Source of the DNA: a bacterium
GTDB lineage: Bacteria > Myxococcota_A > Polyangia > Nannocystales > Nannocystaceae
Assembly: GCA_024742475.1 (NCBI GenBank)
Contig: JANSYI010000015.1
Span: forward strand, 146,075-210,074
Length of the DNA: 64,000 bases
Reading direction: 5' to 3'
The translations under genes and the position numbers were made by a program. A model generated the notes under the pieces. The model made no database searches. It saw nothing but the letters and a program-made list of their open reading frames with translations, and was not told the DNA's origin. This document shows positions 1 to 8,501 of the stretch, one piece after another. Each line of letters opens with the position of its first letter. The first letter of the stretch is position 1.

Positions 1-88
1 CTCGCACGGTGGCGTAGAGCCCCAGCGCCAGCGCGACCAGGAGCGCGGCCGGACCGCTGAACGTCAGCGCGAGGTCAAGCGACGTCAC
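1..88 (-). CDS. N-terminus of a membrane protein (partial, cut by window edge)
   Basis: An open frame begins with GTG at 88 and runs off the left edge, giving 29 residues. After a short polar start it has one hydrophobic stretch rich in Ala and Leu (residues about 12-26), ending in Ala-Thr-Val-Arg, which looks like a first membrane helix. It overlaps the 3' end of the upstream CBS-domain gene by 14 bp, so the two are probably co-translated. CBS proteins often partner with channels or transporters, but too little is visible to name a family. The start has no strong ribosome binding site. Confidence 0.4.
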   Translation of the reverse strand, partial: MTSLDLALTFSGPAALLVALALGLYATVR

Positions 89-503
89 CGTCGTCGTCGG
101 GGGGCATCGCCCCATCGCGCAGCGTCTCACCGAGGAGCCTGCACACGTCCGTCGTTGTCAGAATGCCGGCCAGCTTCCCCTGGCGCGTGACCATGGCCGC
201 ACCCGCGCGCCGATTGGCCATCTCGAGCACGACGAGATCGAGTCGCTCCGACAGCTCGACGATGTAGGGGTCGGGGCTGCAGAGCTCGCCGACCGTGATG
301 GTGTCATTGGCCGGGCCGAGCTGCTGAGCGGTCCGAACGTCGCGATGCCACAGCAGCCCGATCAGTTCGTGGCCCTGCATGACGGGGAGGTGGTGGATCC
401 CGTGGTCCTTCATCATCGCGACGGCCTCTGCGACCTTCGCGTCGGCGGCGATCGAGTAGGGAAACGGCGTCATGGCCGTTGCGATGCTTGGGATGCGTCT
501 CAC
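75..503 (-). CDS. two-CBS-domain protein
   Basis: A 142-residue cytosolic protein made of a tandem CBS pair (Bateman module). The first repeat has the typical pattern AVAMMKDHGIHHLPVM at about residues 27-42 followed by GLLWHRDV. The second has ANRRAGAAMVTRQGKLAGIL followed by TTTDV near residue 119. Such modules bind adenosine nucleotides and usually regulate an attached or neighbouring enzyme or transporter. No other domain is present, so it probably acts on a partner, perhaps the membrane protein that overlaps its stop codon. Translation starts at GTG 503. An acidic tail (DDDGD) ends the protein. Confidence 0.8.
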   Translation of the reverse strand: MRRIPSIATAMTPFPYSIAADAKVAEAVAMMKDHGIHHLPVMQGHELIGLLWHRDVRTAQQLGPANDTITVGELCSPDPYIVELSERLDLVVLEMANRRAGAAMVTRQGKLAGILTTTDVCRLLGETLRDGAMPPDDDGDVA

Positions 504-529
504 GCGTCGGCGACGCTAACACGAACCCG

Positions 530-1768
530 TCACAGCGCGACGCGAGAGAGCAGACCGAGCGTGTCGATGACCGAAGGCCTGGCGTAGAGCTCGGGAGGAA
601 CCGCAGCGAACGATGGCTCTTCGCTGAGGACGACCACGATGTCGGCGCGCCGTAGGGCCTCATCGAGCGTGGTGAGGGGGACGCCGGGCAGGGGCGAAAC
701 CGCCAGATTCGGGTCGACGACGAGAAGGTTGCCGAGCTGCTCGCGGGCGATCAGCGAGGTGACGCGCATGGCGGGGCTGTGCAGGAGGCCCTCGTCCGAG
801 CCGGTCGTCAGGCCGAGGCACGCGATGGTGGGCGAGACGAAGCGGCGCGCGGCGGCACGGATTTCGGCGACGACGCGGGCGGGCTGCAGGTCGCCCAGCG
901 AGAGGGTCGCGCGGGTGAGAGTGGTGTCGTGCGTGCACGCGTCGGCGAGCAGTCGGGGCTCGATGCGAGCGCCCGCATCGCGGGGCCCGGGGGTCGGCGA
1001 ACCAAGCGAGGAGCCGGCTTCGCGCGTAAGGGAGAGCACGCTCCAGGTGTCGAGCCCGAGGTGCTTGCAGACGGCGGAGAGCTCGTTGGCGAACGCGTTG
1101 TTCATCTCCTGGTGCGTCCGATGAGCGAGGCGGACGAGCTCGCAGGCTTCGGCCGTCGCGACGCGAAGCGGCAAGTCGAAGAGCGTGCGGTAGAGCGCTG
1201 CGGCGTGATCTGCACACTCGGTGGTGACGCCGCCAACGACGACGCGGTCGTCGTGCACGCAGGCGCTGGCGACGAAGACGTCCTCGCCCACGCGCATGCC
1301 GCTGGCTTCGAGGCGATCGGCGAGTACGCGTCGCGTGGTGCCTGGAGGGGCCGAGGCGTCGAGTACGATCAGGTTGCCGCACTCGGCGGCGTCGACCACG
1401 GCGTCGATCGCTGCCTCGATCGGAGCGATGTCGACCGAGCCGTCGTCGCGCAGGTCGGGCGGTGTGGTGATGACGAACGCGCGGGCCCTGGCGGCACCTT
1501 CGAACGCGCGCAACGTCTTCTCGGCGAGCGCATCTTCGATCGTCTCGACGAGCGAGAGATCGCTGCCGACGTCGGCCCGGTTGAACCGCGCCACCACGCC
1601 GTCACGTCCGTCGCAACACGCGACATTGAGCGACTTGAGCGTCGCATCCGCGGCCATGCGAACGCCGTAGCCACCGAGGCCGACCACGCACAGGTCGTAC
1701 TCGGGCTGAACCGCCGCGAGATGGGGTGCCGAGGAAGGAGAGCGCGGGAATTCGTTCGTTTCGCTCAC
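530..1768 (-). CDS. UDP-glucose/GDP-mannose dehydrogenase-like protein, active site altered
   Basis: A 412-residue protein with the fold order of nucleotide-sugar dehydrogenases: an N-terminal Rossmann motif VVGLGGYGVRMA, a central helical segment and a C-terminal part with an LGLTTGSDEGLLHSPA sequence matching the family's FK-x-DD-x-R-x-SP region. The central segment CELVRLAHRTHQEMNNAFANE corresponds to the family helix carrying catalytic Lys and Asn, here replaced by Arg residues. The GGHC/GGSC segment with the nucleophilic Cys is not recognisable (GSPTPGP). I start it at GTG 1768; an upstream in-frame extension lacks family character. It may be a non-oxidising or changed-specificity relative. 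A UDP-ManNAc or UDP-Glc dehydrogenase activity should not be assumed. Confidence 0.65.
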   Translation of the reverse strand: MSETNEFPRSPSSAPHLAAVQPEYDLCVVGLGGYGVRMAADATLKSLNVACCDGRDGVVARFNRADVGSDLSLVETIEDALAEKTLRAFEGAARARAFVITTPPDLRDDGSVDIAPIEAAIDAVVDAAECGNLIVLDASAPPGTTRRVLADRLEASGMRVGEDVFVASACVHDDRVVVGGVTTECADHAAALYRTLFDLPLRVATAEACELVRLAHRTHQEMNNAFANELSAVCKHLGLDTWSVLSLTREAGSSLGSPTPGPRDAGARIEPRLLADACTHDTTLTRATLSLGDLQPARVVAEIRAAARRFVSPTIACLGLTTGSDEGLLHSPAMRVTSLIAREQLGNLLVVDPNLAVSPLPGVPLTTLDEALRRADIVVVLSEEPSFAAVPPELYARPSVIDTLGLLSRVAL

Positions 1769-1876
1769 GTCTGGATTGACACGTAATGCCGACGGGCCCG
1801 CGAAACCAGTGGCGTGGTGCGCTCCGAGCGGCCCACAACGGGGCGCCGCCATCAGTGCGAGGCCGGCTCGAGGTCG

Positions 1877-3640
1877 TCAGTAGGTCTGCTCGTCTGCGGC
1901 TTGGCCGGTGCAACCTTGCGCGCCCTCGGGGGCCTGCGGGTTGAGGGCAACGCCACCTTCGTAGCCGCCCGACCCGCCCGCGCCACCGGATCCGCCCGAG
2001 CCGGCGATGATGCTGACGTCGACTTGCGCCGCGTTGGCGTTGCCGACGAGTGCGACCCCGATCGCCGACCCTCCGCAGCCTCCGGATCCACCGCTGGCCC
2101 CGCCACCGTCTCCGCCGCCGGCTCCGTTGCGGCCATCGCCGCCTTCTTCTTGGCCGTTGGCGCCGGTACCGAAGCCGCCGCCGCCGCCTCCGTCGCCGCC
2201 GTCGCCCCCGGCACCCCCGATGCCACCGGTTCCGACCTCGATCTCGGTCCGGGTGATCGCGATGTTGGAGTCGAGGACGACGACGCCGAACGAGCCGCCG
2301 CCCGGCCCACCGCCCGTGCCCTCGGAGCCGCCGCAGCCGCCACCGCCACCGCCACCGCCACCGCCGCCTTCGTCGGTCTGGTTGCCGCAGAAGAACCCGT
2401 CTTCGTCGCTCCCGCCGGGACCACCGCCGCCGCCTCCGGTGCCGTGAAATCCTCGCGTTCCGTCCGAGCCCGCCGAGCCGGCCCAAAACCCACCGACGAA
2501 GGTGCCGACCGCGTCGCTGGCCGCGGTGGCCGCGTTGCCCGGCCCGCCCGAGCCGCCCACGCTCCCTGGTGACCCGTGGCCGGCTTCGTCACTGCATCCG
2601 CCACAGGTGTTGGTGCCCTGGTTTCCGCCGCCGCCGCCATCGACTGGGTCACCGCCTGCGGTGCCGTTGCCTGCGGGCGTGTTGCCGCAGTCGAATGCGC
2701 TGCCTCCCGCGCCACCGTTGGCGCCGCAGGTGGAGGTTCCGCCCGCACCCCCGGTGATGCCCGAGGCGTTCTGGCCGCTGCTTCCGCTGGGCCCCGCGTC
2801 CCCATCCGAACCGTCGACCCCCGCGCCGCCGTTGCCCGCGACGATCCGGACCAGGTCGAGCTCGAAGAGATCGTCCTGCACACCCTGGACCCACACGGCG
2901 TAGGTGCTGAGGCCTTGGTCGGCGTAGTCGATGCCCTCGATGGTGACCCCGTCGACCTCGACCCGCGCCGTGAGGTCTTCGGCGATCAGCGTTCGCGCCT
3001 CCGTCCCGCGGATCGTGACCGTGTTGGCACTGATGTCGCGGCTCCAATCCTCCGGGGCGTAGCCGCCATACATCGAGACGCCCGAAGCGACCGTGACGGT
3101 CTCGTTGTAGATGCCGGTGCTGATGAGCACGTCGCACGGCGTGTCGCAGGTCAGGGCGACGGAGATCGCTTGCGCAAGCGTGGAGACCGGCGTGTCGGGG
3201 CTGCGTCCGTCGTTGAGGTCGCTGCCTCCGTTGACGGGCGTGGCGACGAAGACCGAGTTGTCCAAGACGCCATCGATGCCGTCGCAGTTCTCATCGTCGC
3301 CGTCCTCGTCGGGCGGGTCGACGTCGGCGCATCCGGTGGTGCCGGTCTCCTCGCCTCCGGAGCTCGAACTCTCGTCGAAGCCGGACTCTTCGCCGCCGGT
3401 CGTCGTGCTGCCGTCGGCACCCGTGGTGGTGTCGGTCGTGCTCGCGCTACCGCCAGTGGTGCCGCTGTCGCTGTCGCTGATGGCCGTAGGCGGCCCGCCC
3501 GAGGAGGATTCGCCACCTTGGCTGTCGCTGCCGAACCCGGCCGTTGCGGCCCCCGGATCTCCGCCGGAGCACCCGATCGCCAGCAGAACCATCGAAGCCA
3601 AAGAGCTCAGCGCAAACTGTGTCTTCCCCACACGCATCAT
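1877..3640 (-). CDS. glycine-rich beta-helix surface lipoprotein
   Basis: A 587-residue predicted lipoprotein. Its signal peptide ends at LLAIGC (Cys near residue 24), followed by a Ser/Gly/Thr/Asp linker to about residue 125. Residues about 128-250 look like a DUF1565/right-handed beta-helix start: SVFVATPVNGGSDLNDG, PVSTLAQAI, ISTGIYNETV and SMYGGY. The remaining half is extremely Gly-rich with runs of up to nine Gly and short GGxGG repeats, ending in a Cys-containing tail. The repeats explain the Pro- and Ala-rich open frames on the opposite strand. It is probably an outer-surface structural or adhesive protein. No function beyond fold is supported. Confidence 0.75.
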   Translation of the reverse strand: MMRVGKTQFALSSLASMVLLAIGCSGGDPGAATAGFGSDSQGGESSSGGPPTAISDSDSGTTGGSASTTDTTTGADGSTTTGGEESGFDESSSSGGEETGTTGCADVDPPDEDGDDENCDGIDGVLDNSVFVATPVNGGSDLNDGRSPDTPVSTLAQAISVALTCDTPCDVLISTGIYNETVTVASGVSMYGGYAPEDWSRDISANTVTIRGTEARTLIAEDLTARVEVDGVTIEGIDYADQGLSTYAVWVQGVQDDLFELDLVRIVAGNGGAGVDGSDGDAGPSGSSGQNASGITGGAGGTSTCGANGGAGGSAFDCGNTPAGNGTAGGDPVDGGGGGNQGTNTCGGCSDEAGHGSPGSVGGSGGPGNAATAASDAVGTFVGGFWAGSAGSDGTRGFHGTGGGGGGPGGSDEDGFFCGNQTDEGGGGGGGGGGGCGGSEGTGGGPGGGSFGVVVLDSNIAITRTEIEVGTGGIGGAGGDGGDGGGGGGFGTGANGQEEGGDGRNGAGGGDGGGASGGSGGCGGSAIGVALVGNANAAQVDVSIIAGSGGSGGAGGSGGYEGGVALNPQAPEGAQGCTGQAADEQTY

Positions 3641-3724
3641 GCGAGGCAGGGTACCAGGCGGGCTTCGATCCTACGGGGAAATGCATCGACCCTCTGCTAC
3701 GATCGGCAGCGCGTGAAGTCGCCG

Positions 3725-4753
3725 ATGCCTCGAATCCTCTCGGCCTGGGTCATGTGTTGCCTGATGCCGGCGTGCGCCGAGCCGCGCGAGGAGCAGGACC
3801 CCGCCACCGCTCCGACGGGCGCGAGCGTGGGCGCGAGCGCGACCGACTCCCCGTCGACCTCGAGCGCGACCGGGCCAACCTCGGGGGACGGCGATGCCAG
3901 CGACACGGAACGCCTCGACATCGCGCCTGCGCCCGACGTGGCGAGCGGAGATGGCTGCGACGCAGTCGACCTGCTGTTCGTGATCGACAACTCCGCCTCG
4001 ATGGGCACCTATCAGCAAGCGCTGGCCGACGCGTTTCCCACGTTCATCGACCAGGTCTTCGCGACGCTTCCTACGGGGGTGTCGGTGCACATCGGCGTGA
4101 CGACGACGGACTTTTGGTGCACGCCCGAGTCGTGCGAGTGCGCCGAGTCCACGCTGGCGTGCCAGACCGACGCCAGCTTGGCCGAGGTCGAGGCCCACTA
4201 CGCACCGCCGACGAGCGGAGACAACGGGACGAACGGCGGGCAGGGGCGGCTGTACGTCTACGACGGCTTGCCCTTCTTCGAGACCTCGACCGACGACGAT
4301 CCCGCGGCGGTCACCGCCTGGTTTTCCGGCGCGGCGACCGGCGCCGGGGAGCAGGGCTGCTCGTTCGAGATGCCGGTCGCCGCGGCTGGCTACGTGGCGC
4401 ATCCGAGCAACGAGGCCACCAACGCCGGGTTCATCCGGGACGAGGGCGCCGTGTTGCTGGTCTTCTTCTTGACCGACGAGCCGGACAAGTCCCCCGAACC
4501 GACGGCGACCTACCTCGAGTCGTTTCTGGCCGCGAAGGCCGAGTGCGGGGGCGCCGACTGTGTGATCTCCGGAGGGCTGATCCCCTCGTGCGTCAGCGAG
4601 ATCAATCAAAAGAGCTGGCAGTTCCTCGAGGGCGTCTCCAACGAGCCGGTATGGTCCGACATCACCGACGTCAACGCCTATCCGTCGGTCGTCGGCGACG
4701 CGCTCTCGGTCGCGGTGACCGACCTGTGCGAGACGATCGTTCCCGCGGGCTGA
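3725..4753 (+). CDS. von Willebrand A-like domain lipoprotein
   Basis: A 342-residue predicted lipoprotein with a signal ending in CLMPAC, a Thr/Ser/Gly linker and a vWA-like domain from about residue 75. The metal-adhesion motif is visible as LLFVIDNSASM (D-x-S-x-S) with a later FFLTDEPDKSPEP loop. Several Cys pairs (CTPESCECAES, CGGADC) suggest disulfides outside the cytoplasm. The start could also be GTG 3713, 12 bp upstream. It is divergent from the beta-helix lipoprotein, sharing an 84-bp spacer. Such proteins recur in myxobacteria as surface proteins of unknown ligand. A related architecture appears again at 43981. Confidence 0.75.
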   Translation: MPRILSAWVMCCLMPACAEPREEQDPATAPTGASVGASATDSPSTSSATGPTSGDGDASDTERLDIAPAPDVASGDGCDAVDLLFVIDNSASMGTYQQALADAFPTFIDQVFATLPTGVSVHIGVTTTDFWCTPESCECAESTLACQTDASLAEVEAHYAPPTSGDNGTNGGQGRLYVYDGLPFFETSTDDDPAAVTAWFSGAATGAGEQGCSFEMPVAAAGYVAHPSNEATNAGFIRDEGAVLLVFFLTDEPDKSPEPTATYLESFLAAKAECGGADCVISGGLIPSCVSEINQKSWQFLEGVSNEPVWSDITDVNAYPSVVGDALSVAVTDLCETIVPAG

Positions 4754-4834
4754 TCGTTTGCTGGCGAGGGCGACCGCGACGCGCGGAACATTTTTTCGGA
4801 ACGCGTCTCAGTCGAGCGCGACCAGCCCTCCGAC

Positions 4835-5320
4835 ATGAAGACACAATCAGCGCTCGCCATTCCTCTCGTCGTCTCCGCATTCGTGGCCGTCGCCGCGCCC
4901 AGCTCGAGGGCGCATGCGGCCGCACCCGAGTGTGCAGACCTCACCGTTGGAGCGATGGGGGATCTTCAGGACCAGATCTCGGCCGCACTCTTCGCGGTCC
5001 CTGCCGGGACGCAGCCGCAATACGTAGCCGCTCGCAACGCCCTCACTGAGGCTCAAGACGAAATCGAGGACGCGATCGCCTTCATGGAGGACAATGACCC
5101 AGCCACGACGCACTACGCTGAAGCCGCCCAGCTGGCGGCCTGGCTCAGCCGAGCCAACGTCGACCTTTGGAATGGGGCGCTCCAAGCTTCCGTCGGTGCT
5201 GCGGTTCACGGAAGCTCGCAAGCACGGTCAGCGTTCAAGCTGACCATGGAGGCGAGCGAGACCACGACGGACCTTCGGCGCAAAGCTGGTCTCTGCTACA
5301 TGGGCGGATACCTGCCGTAG
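4835..5320 (+). CDS. small exported protein of unknown function
   Basis: A 161-residue protein with a Sec-type signal peptide (MKTQSALAIP and a hydrophobic core, probable cleavage after SRAHA near residue 28). The mature part is mostly helical with two Cys residues, one near its start (PECADL) and one near the end (AGLCYMGGY), which could form a disulfide. I recognise no family. It is downstream of the vWA-like lipoprotein with an 81-bp gap. That gap holds a 6-bp inverted repeat (GACGCG 4778-4783, CGCGTC 4802-4807) with a T6 run in its loop, so the two genes may be transcribed separately. Confidence 0.65.
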   Translation: MKTQSALAIPLVVSAFVAVAAPSSRAHAAAPECADLTVGAMGDLQDQISAALFAVPAGTQPQYVAARNALTEAQDEIEDAIAFMEDNDPATTHYAEAAQLAAWLSRANVDLWNGALQASVGAAVHGSSQARSAFKLTMEASETTTDLRRKAGLCYMGGYLP

Positions 5321-5351
5321 GCGAGCCGATCAGCCTCTGCGTCGGATGGTG

Positions 5352-5744
5352 TCAGCCGCGGCGCGGCAGCTCGACGAGGATGCAGGGTCCACCCGCGATG
5401 ACGGACAGCCCGGCCTCTTCGGCGGCCCGGATGGCGCGAGGGCTCTCGGCACCGGGCTGCATCCACAGGTGGCGAATCCCCGCGGCGATCGCATCCTCTA
5501 CGACCTTCTCGGTCACCGCCGGTGGTGTGATGATCGAGACCCCGTGCACCGGGGTGGGGAGGTCGGCCAGCGTTGCCACGACGGTGGCGCCCTCGATCTC
5601 GCCCGACTCTCGAGGGTTGACCGCGACCACCGGCATGTCTCGGTCGAGGTAGGCGCGAAGGACCTTGTTTCCGAACTTGCTGCGGTCGCGCGACGCCCCG
5701 ACGACGGCAAAGGACTCTCCCGAGAGGAACTGGTCGACGCTCAC
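5352..5744 (-). CDS. CoA-binding domain protein (YccU type)
   Basis: A 130-residue single-domain protein of the CoA-binding family (CoA_binding_2, Rossmann fold). It shows the expected order: FAVVGASRDRSKFG near the N-terminus, PVVAVNPRESGEIEG at about 38-52, ADLPTPVHGVSIITPP at about 60-75, HLWMQPGAES at about 92-101, and a final GPCILVE. Members of this family bind CoA, but their physiological role is poorly defined. The size equals that of stand-alone family members, so it is intact. It is convergent with the exported protein ending at 5320 and has no obvious operon partner. Confidence 0.85.
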   Translation of the reverse strand: MSVDQFLSGESFAVVGASRDRSKFGNKVLRAYLDRDMPVVAVNPRESGEIEGATVVATLADLPTPVHGVSIITPPAVTEKVVEDAIAAGIRHLWMQPGAESPRAIRAAEEAGLSVIAGGPCILVELPRRG

Positions 5745-5814
5745 GATTTGGTGGGTAGCACAGCTCGGGCATCGAGCACGCTCTTCACACGCAGGCCAGA
5801 GGGATCAGCACCAC

Positions 5815-5917
5815 CGAACGTCCGCATCGCGGACGTCCGGGCGCTCTGAGTGCTGCTCAGACCCCTCGAAGTTCCGCATCGGGGGCGTTCGAGCACCCTG
5901 AGCGGTGGTCGGGACCC
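5815..5917. repeat. imperfect tandem repeat, two ~52-bp units
   Basis: Two diverged head-to-tail copies lie in the 245-bp gap between the CoA-binding gene and the propeller lipoprotein. Copy one is about 5815-5866 and copy two 5867-5917. Both carry the blocks CGAAsktTCCGCATCG, a GwCGTyCGrGC region and CTnAG-n-GnnGnyCnGrACCC. No convincing reading frame spans both. It could be an old duplication of a regulatory stretch upstream of the gene at 5990, or remnants of a small dispersed repeat. Confidence 0.55.
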
Positions 5918-5989
5918 GCCCCGAGAAGAAACCTTCGAGCCCCCGTCAGATCGTCGGTCACGTTCGCAAAGACCACTTGGAAACTTCTG

Positions 5990-7648
5990 ATGCAGCGCTG
6001 GTCGACGTGGCTCCCTCTCGTGTTGTGTGTTGGATGTGCCGACGGCTCATCCAGCTTCCCTGCTGGTTCCAACGGAACCGCACCCGGACAAGTAGGGACC
6101 GACTCCGGCGAAACCGACACCGACGGTGAAGGCAGCGGAGGCGTGGCGTCCGGTGGAGCGCACAGCGATACATCGGGAGGCGCCGTATGCTCCGAAGGCG
6201 ACGGCTGTGGGATCGGAGACCCCTGCTCGAACCCCGAGAGCTGCGCGAGCGGCTTCTGCGTCGATGGAGTTTGCTGCGAGACGGCCTGCGATGGGGTCTG
6301 CGAGCGCTGCGACCCGCTCGGTACGTGCATCGCCGACTCGCCCGCATCCGACCCGGAATGCGGAGACGAGGGGGAGGCGTCGAACTGGACGATCGGCCTC
6401 GGCGCTCCCGTCGACGTCGAAGCGGAGCCCAACAGCAACTTCGATCGCGGCAGCGGTACGGTCGTCGACGAGATGGGCAACGTCTACCTCGTGGGGACGT
6501 TCAACCAGCAGGTCGACTTCGGTGGCGGAGTCGAAGTTGCGGTGGGCGACGACCCGTTCATCGTGAGCTATACGCCGGAGGGCGCGTACCGCTGGCATAC
6601 GCACTTCGGCGGGCCCGGTCACGACACCGCGGGCGGTGTGGCTCTACTCCCGGGGGCGAACGAGATCGTGTTCGTCGGTGCCAGTACCGGCGACCCCGGA
6701 CTTCCCGGCGTGTGGCCCGACGGGCAGCTCAACGCGGTCGTCGCGACGTTCAATCGAGACACCGGCGCCGTCACGGGGGCGCGCGCGCTCGAGGCGACGG
6801 AGCAGAGCCGTTCGCTGGCGGTCGCGACCGATGCCTCGGGTATCTACGTCACGGGAGGATTTCGCGGCACGTTCCAGCCGGGTACACAGACGGCGGTCGG
6901 GGAGGAGGACCTGTTTGCGGTCCGCCTCGACGCCGCGCTCCAGCCCACGTGGACCTGGACCGATGGCGGCGCGTTCAAGGATCTCGGGCGCGCGGTCGCC
7001 GTCAGCCCCGCCGGTGACGTCGCCTTGACCGGATACCGTTCGGTGTCGGACGACTCGCAGAACATCATCGTGACCCGCTTCAACGCCCCACTCGGCGCAA
7101 CCCCGGCGTGGCACAACGACTACGCCTCGCCGCCTGCAGGGGCTGCAAAGGGCCATGCCGTCGCGTGGACGCCCGACGGCGATGTGTTGATGGCCGGCTT
7201 CTACACCGGGCCGGTCCAGTTCGGTCAATCCACCGCCGACGGCGGGGGCCGAGACGCCGTTCTCGCGCGCCTCGATGGAGGCAGTGGCGCCACCGTCTGG
7301 GCCAACACCTACGGGGGCGCGAGCGACGACCACTTCCGTGCCCTCGCCGTGGATGTGGCCGGCAACACGTTCATCGCCGGAGACTTCAGCGAAACCATCA
7401 CCGTCGGCGCCGCCCTCACGTCGAACGGGGGCAAGGACGCTCTCGTCGCCAAGATCGACCCCGACGGAAACGTCGTGTGGAGTCGCGCGTACGGCGGAGC
7501 GTCTCACGACAACGGCAACGCCATCGCGCTCTCGGCAGACGGAACGTTCTTCACGGCGGGGCACTACCGGGAAAGCACCAGCTTCGAGACGATCGCGCTC
7601 AGTGCGGCCGAAGGCGCCGACATCTTCTTGATGCGACTCGGCCAGTGA
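5990..7648 (+). CDS. SBBP-type beta-propeller lipoprotein
   Basis: A 552-residue predicted lipoprotein: signal ending VLCVGC, a Gly/Ser/Thr/Asp linker, a Cys-rich knot (about residues 64-125, with CASGFCVDGVCCETACDGVC) and a C-terminal propeller. The propeller repeats carry the SBBP-like pattern GNVYLVGTF, GIYVTGGF, GNTFIAGDF and TFFTAGHY, each followed by D-A-x-V/L-A-x-x-D/N. At least seven repeats are visible from residue about 150 on. The Cys-rich module resembles EGF-like segments found in many myxobacterial surface proteins. The ligand is unknown. It sits alone on the + strand behind the 52-bp repeat. Confidence 0.78.
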   Translation: MQRWSTWLPLVLCVGCADGSSSFPAGSNGTAPGQVGTDSGETDTDGEGSGGVASGGAHSDTSGGAVCSEGDGCGIGDPCSNPESCASGFCVDGVCCETACDGVCERCDPLGTCIADSPASDPECGDEGEASNWTIGLGAPVDVEAEPNSNFDRGSGTVVDEMGNVYLVGTFNQQVDFGGGVEVAVGDDPFIVSYTPEGAYRWHTHFGGPGHDTAGGVALLPGANEIVFVGASTGDPGLPGVWPDGQLNAVVATFNRDTGAVTGARALEATEQSRSLAVATDASGIYVTGGFRGTFQPGTQTAVGEEDLFAVRLDAALQPTWTWTDGGAFKDLGRAVAVSPAGDVALTGYRSVSDDSQNIIVTRFNAPLGATPAWHNDYASPPAGAAKGHAVAWTPDGDVLMAGFYTGPVQFGQSTADGGGRDAVLARLDGGSGATVWANTYGGASDDHFRALAVDVAGNTFIAGDFSETITVGAALTSNGGKDALVAKIDPDGNVVWSRAYGGASHDNGNAIALSADGTFFTAGHYRESTSFETIALSAAEGADIFLMRLGQ

Positions 7649-7748
7649 GCGGCTCCTGCTCGGGTGCGGGGATCGAAGCACTTTGCGCCCGGACCGTTAC
7701 ATGGAGTTTGCACGTACGCCTTGCGAAGTGTCGGATCATGGAGCCGCC

Positions 7749-8480
7749 ATGCGCCCACTCATCCTTGCGCCCGTCCTCGCGGTCGGTGCCTGTGGCGTCA
7801 CTCCAGCGAAGAGCAACGGGCAAACCCCAATGGAAGCGACCTCACCTGTACCGCTTGGCTTGCATGCCGAGCTTGCGGCCTCTCTCCGTGCGGCGAACGA
7901 CGCCGCCGCGTCCGTGTCGGAGGAACGACGCGCCCTGCTCGATCACATCGCCAGCCACGTCGCCGCGCGACTCGAGGCGGGGGAGACGGCTCGGCTCTTG
8001 TTCATCTGCACGCACAACTCTCGCCGAAGTCACATGGGCCAGCTCTGGGCCGCCGCCGCCGCAGCCTACTTTGGCATCGATGGCGTCGAGACGTTTTCGG
8101 GCGGCACGGAAGCGACCGCCTTCAACCCCCGCGCGGTGGCTGCTCTGCAGCGCGCCGGCTTTGCAATCGAGGCGCCCGACACCTCCCTCGACAACCCGGA
8201 GTACGCCGTGTCCCTCGGAGAGGGCATGTCGTCGCAGGTCGCGTACTCGAAACGCTACGTCGATCCGCCCAACCCCACCGAGGCCTTCGTCGCGGTGATG
8301 ACGTGCAGCGACGCCGACGAAGCCTGCCCCTTCGTGCCCGGGGCCGACCTGCGCGTCGCGTTGCCGTACATCGATCCGAAGGTCTCCGACGGCACCCCGG
8401 ACGAATCGGCCACGTACGACGCGCGTAGTGAGCAGATCGCCCAGGAGATGGTCTACCTTTTCTCGCGGGTTTCCTCGTGA
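7749..8480 (+). CDS. lipid-anchored low-molecular-weight phosphatase / arsenate reductase-like protein
   Basis: A 243-residue protein with a short lipoprotein signal (MRPLILAPVLAVGAC, Cys15) followed by a low-molecular-weight protein tyrosine phosphatase domain. The P-loop is FICTHNSRRSH with nucleophile Cys87 and Arg93 in the C-x5-R spacing. The general-acid Asp is probably in LPYIDPKVSD near the C-terminus. The same fold includes thioredoxin-coupled arsenate reductases, and VMTCSDADEACP resembles the ArsC-like Cys-containing segment. The start at 7749 is chosen because it gives the signal peptide; an upstream extension of 22 codons would bury it. The family is normally cytosolic, so the export signal is unusual. 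Confidence 0.75.
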   Translation: MRPLILAPVLAVGACGVTPAKSNGQTPMEATSPVPLGLHAELAASLRAANDAAASVSEERRALLDHIASHVAARLEAGETARLLFICTHNSRRSHMGQLWAAAAAAYFGIDGVETFSGGTEATAFNPRAVAALQRAGFAIEAPDTSLDNPEYAVSLGEGMSSQVAYSKRYVDPPNPTEAFVAVMTCSDADEACPFVPGADLRVALPYIDPKVSDGTPDESATYDARSEQIAQEMVYLFSRVSS

Positions 8481-8501
8481 AGCCGCGCCCGCAGGCGGCG
8501 A

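Noticed and set aside
1602..2486. 294-residue frame on the minus strand inside the Gly-rich lipoprotein
   Set aside because: It is almost pure Arg/Gly/Trp, the expected shadow of GGX codons in another frame, with no domain pattern.
1877..3640. CRISPR-like periodicity
   Set aside because: The repeats are Gly codons of a protein-coding gene, in frame and unequal in spacing.
2576..3724. upstream extension of the vWA-like gene to 725 residues
   Set aside because: The extension is antisense to the beta-helix gene and lacks a signal; ATG 3725 gives a lipoprotein signal.
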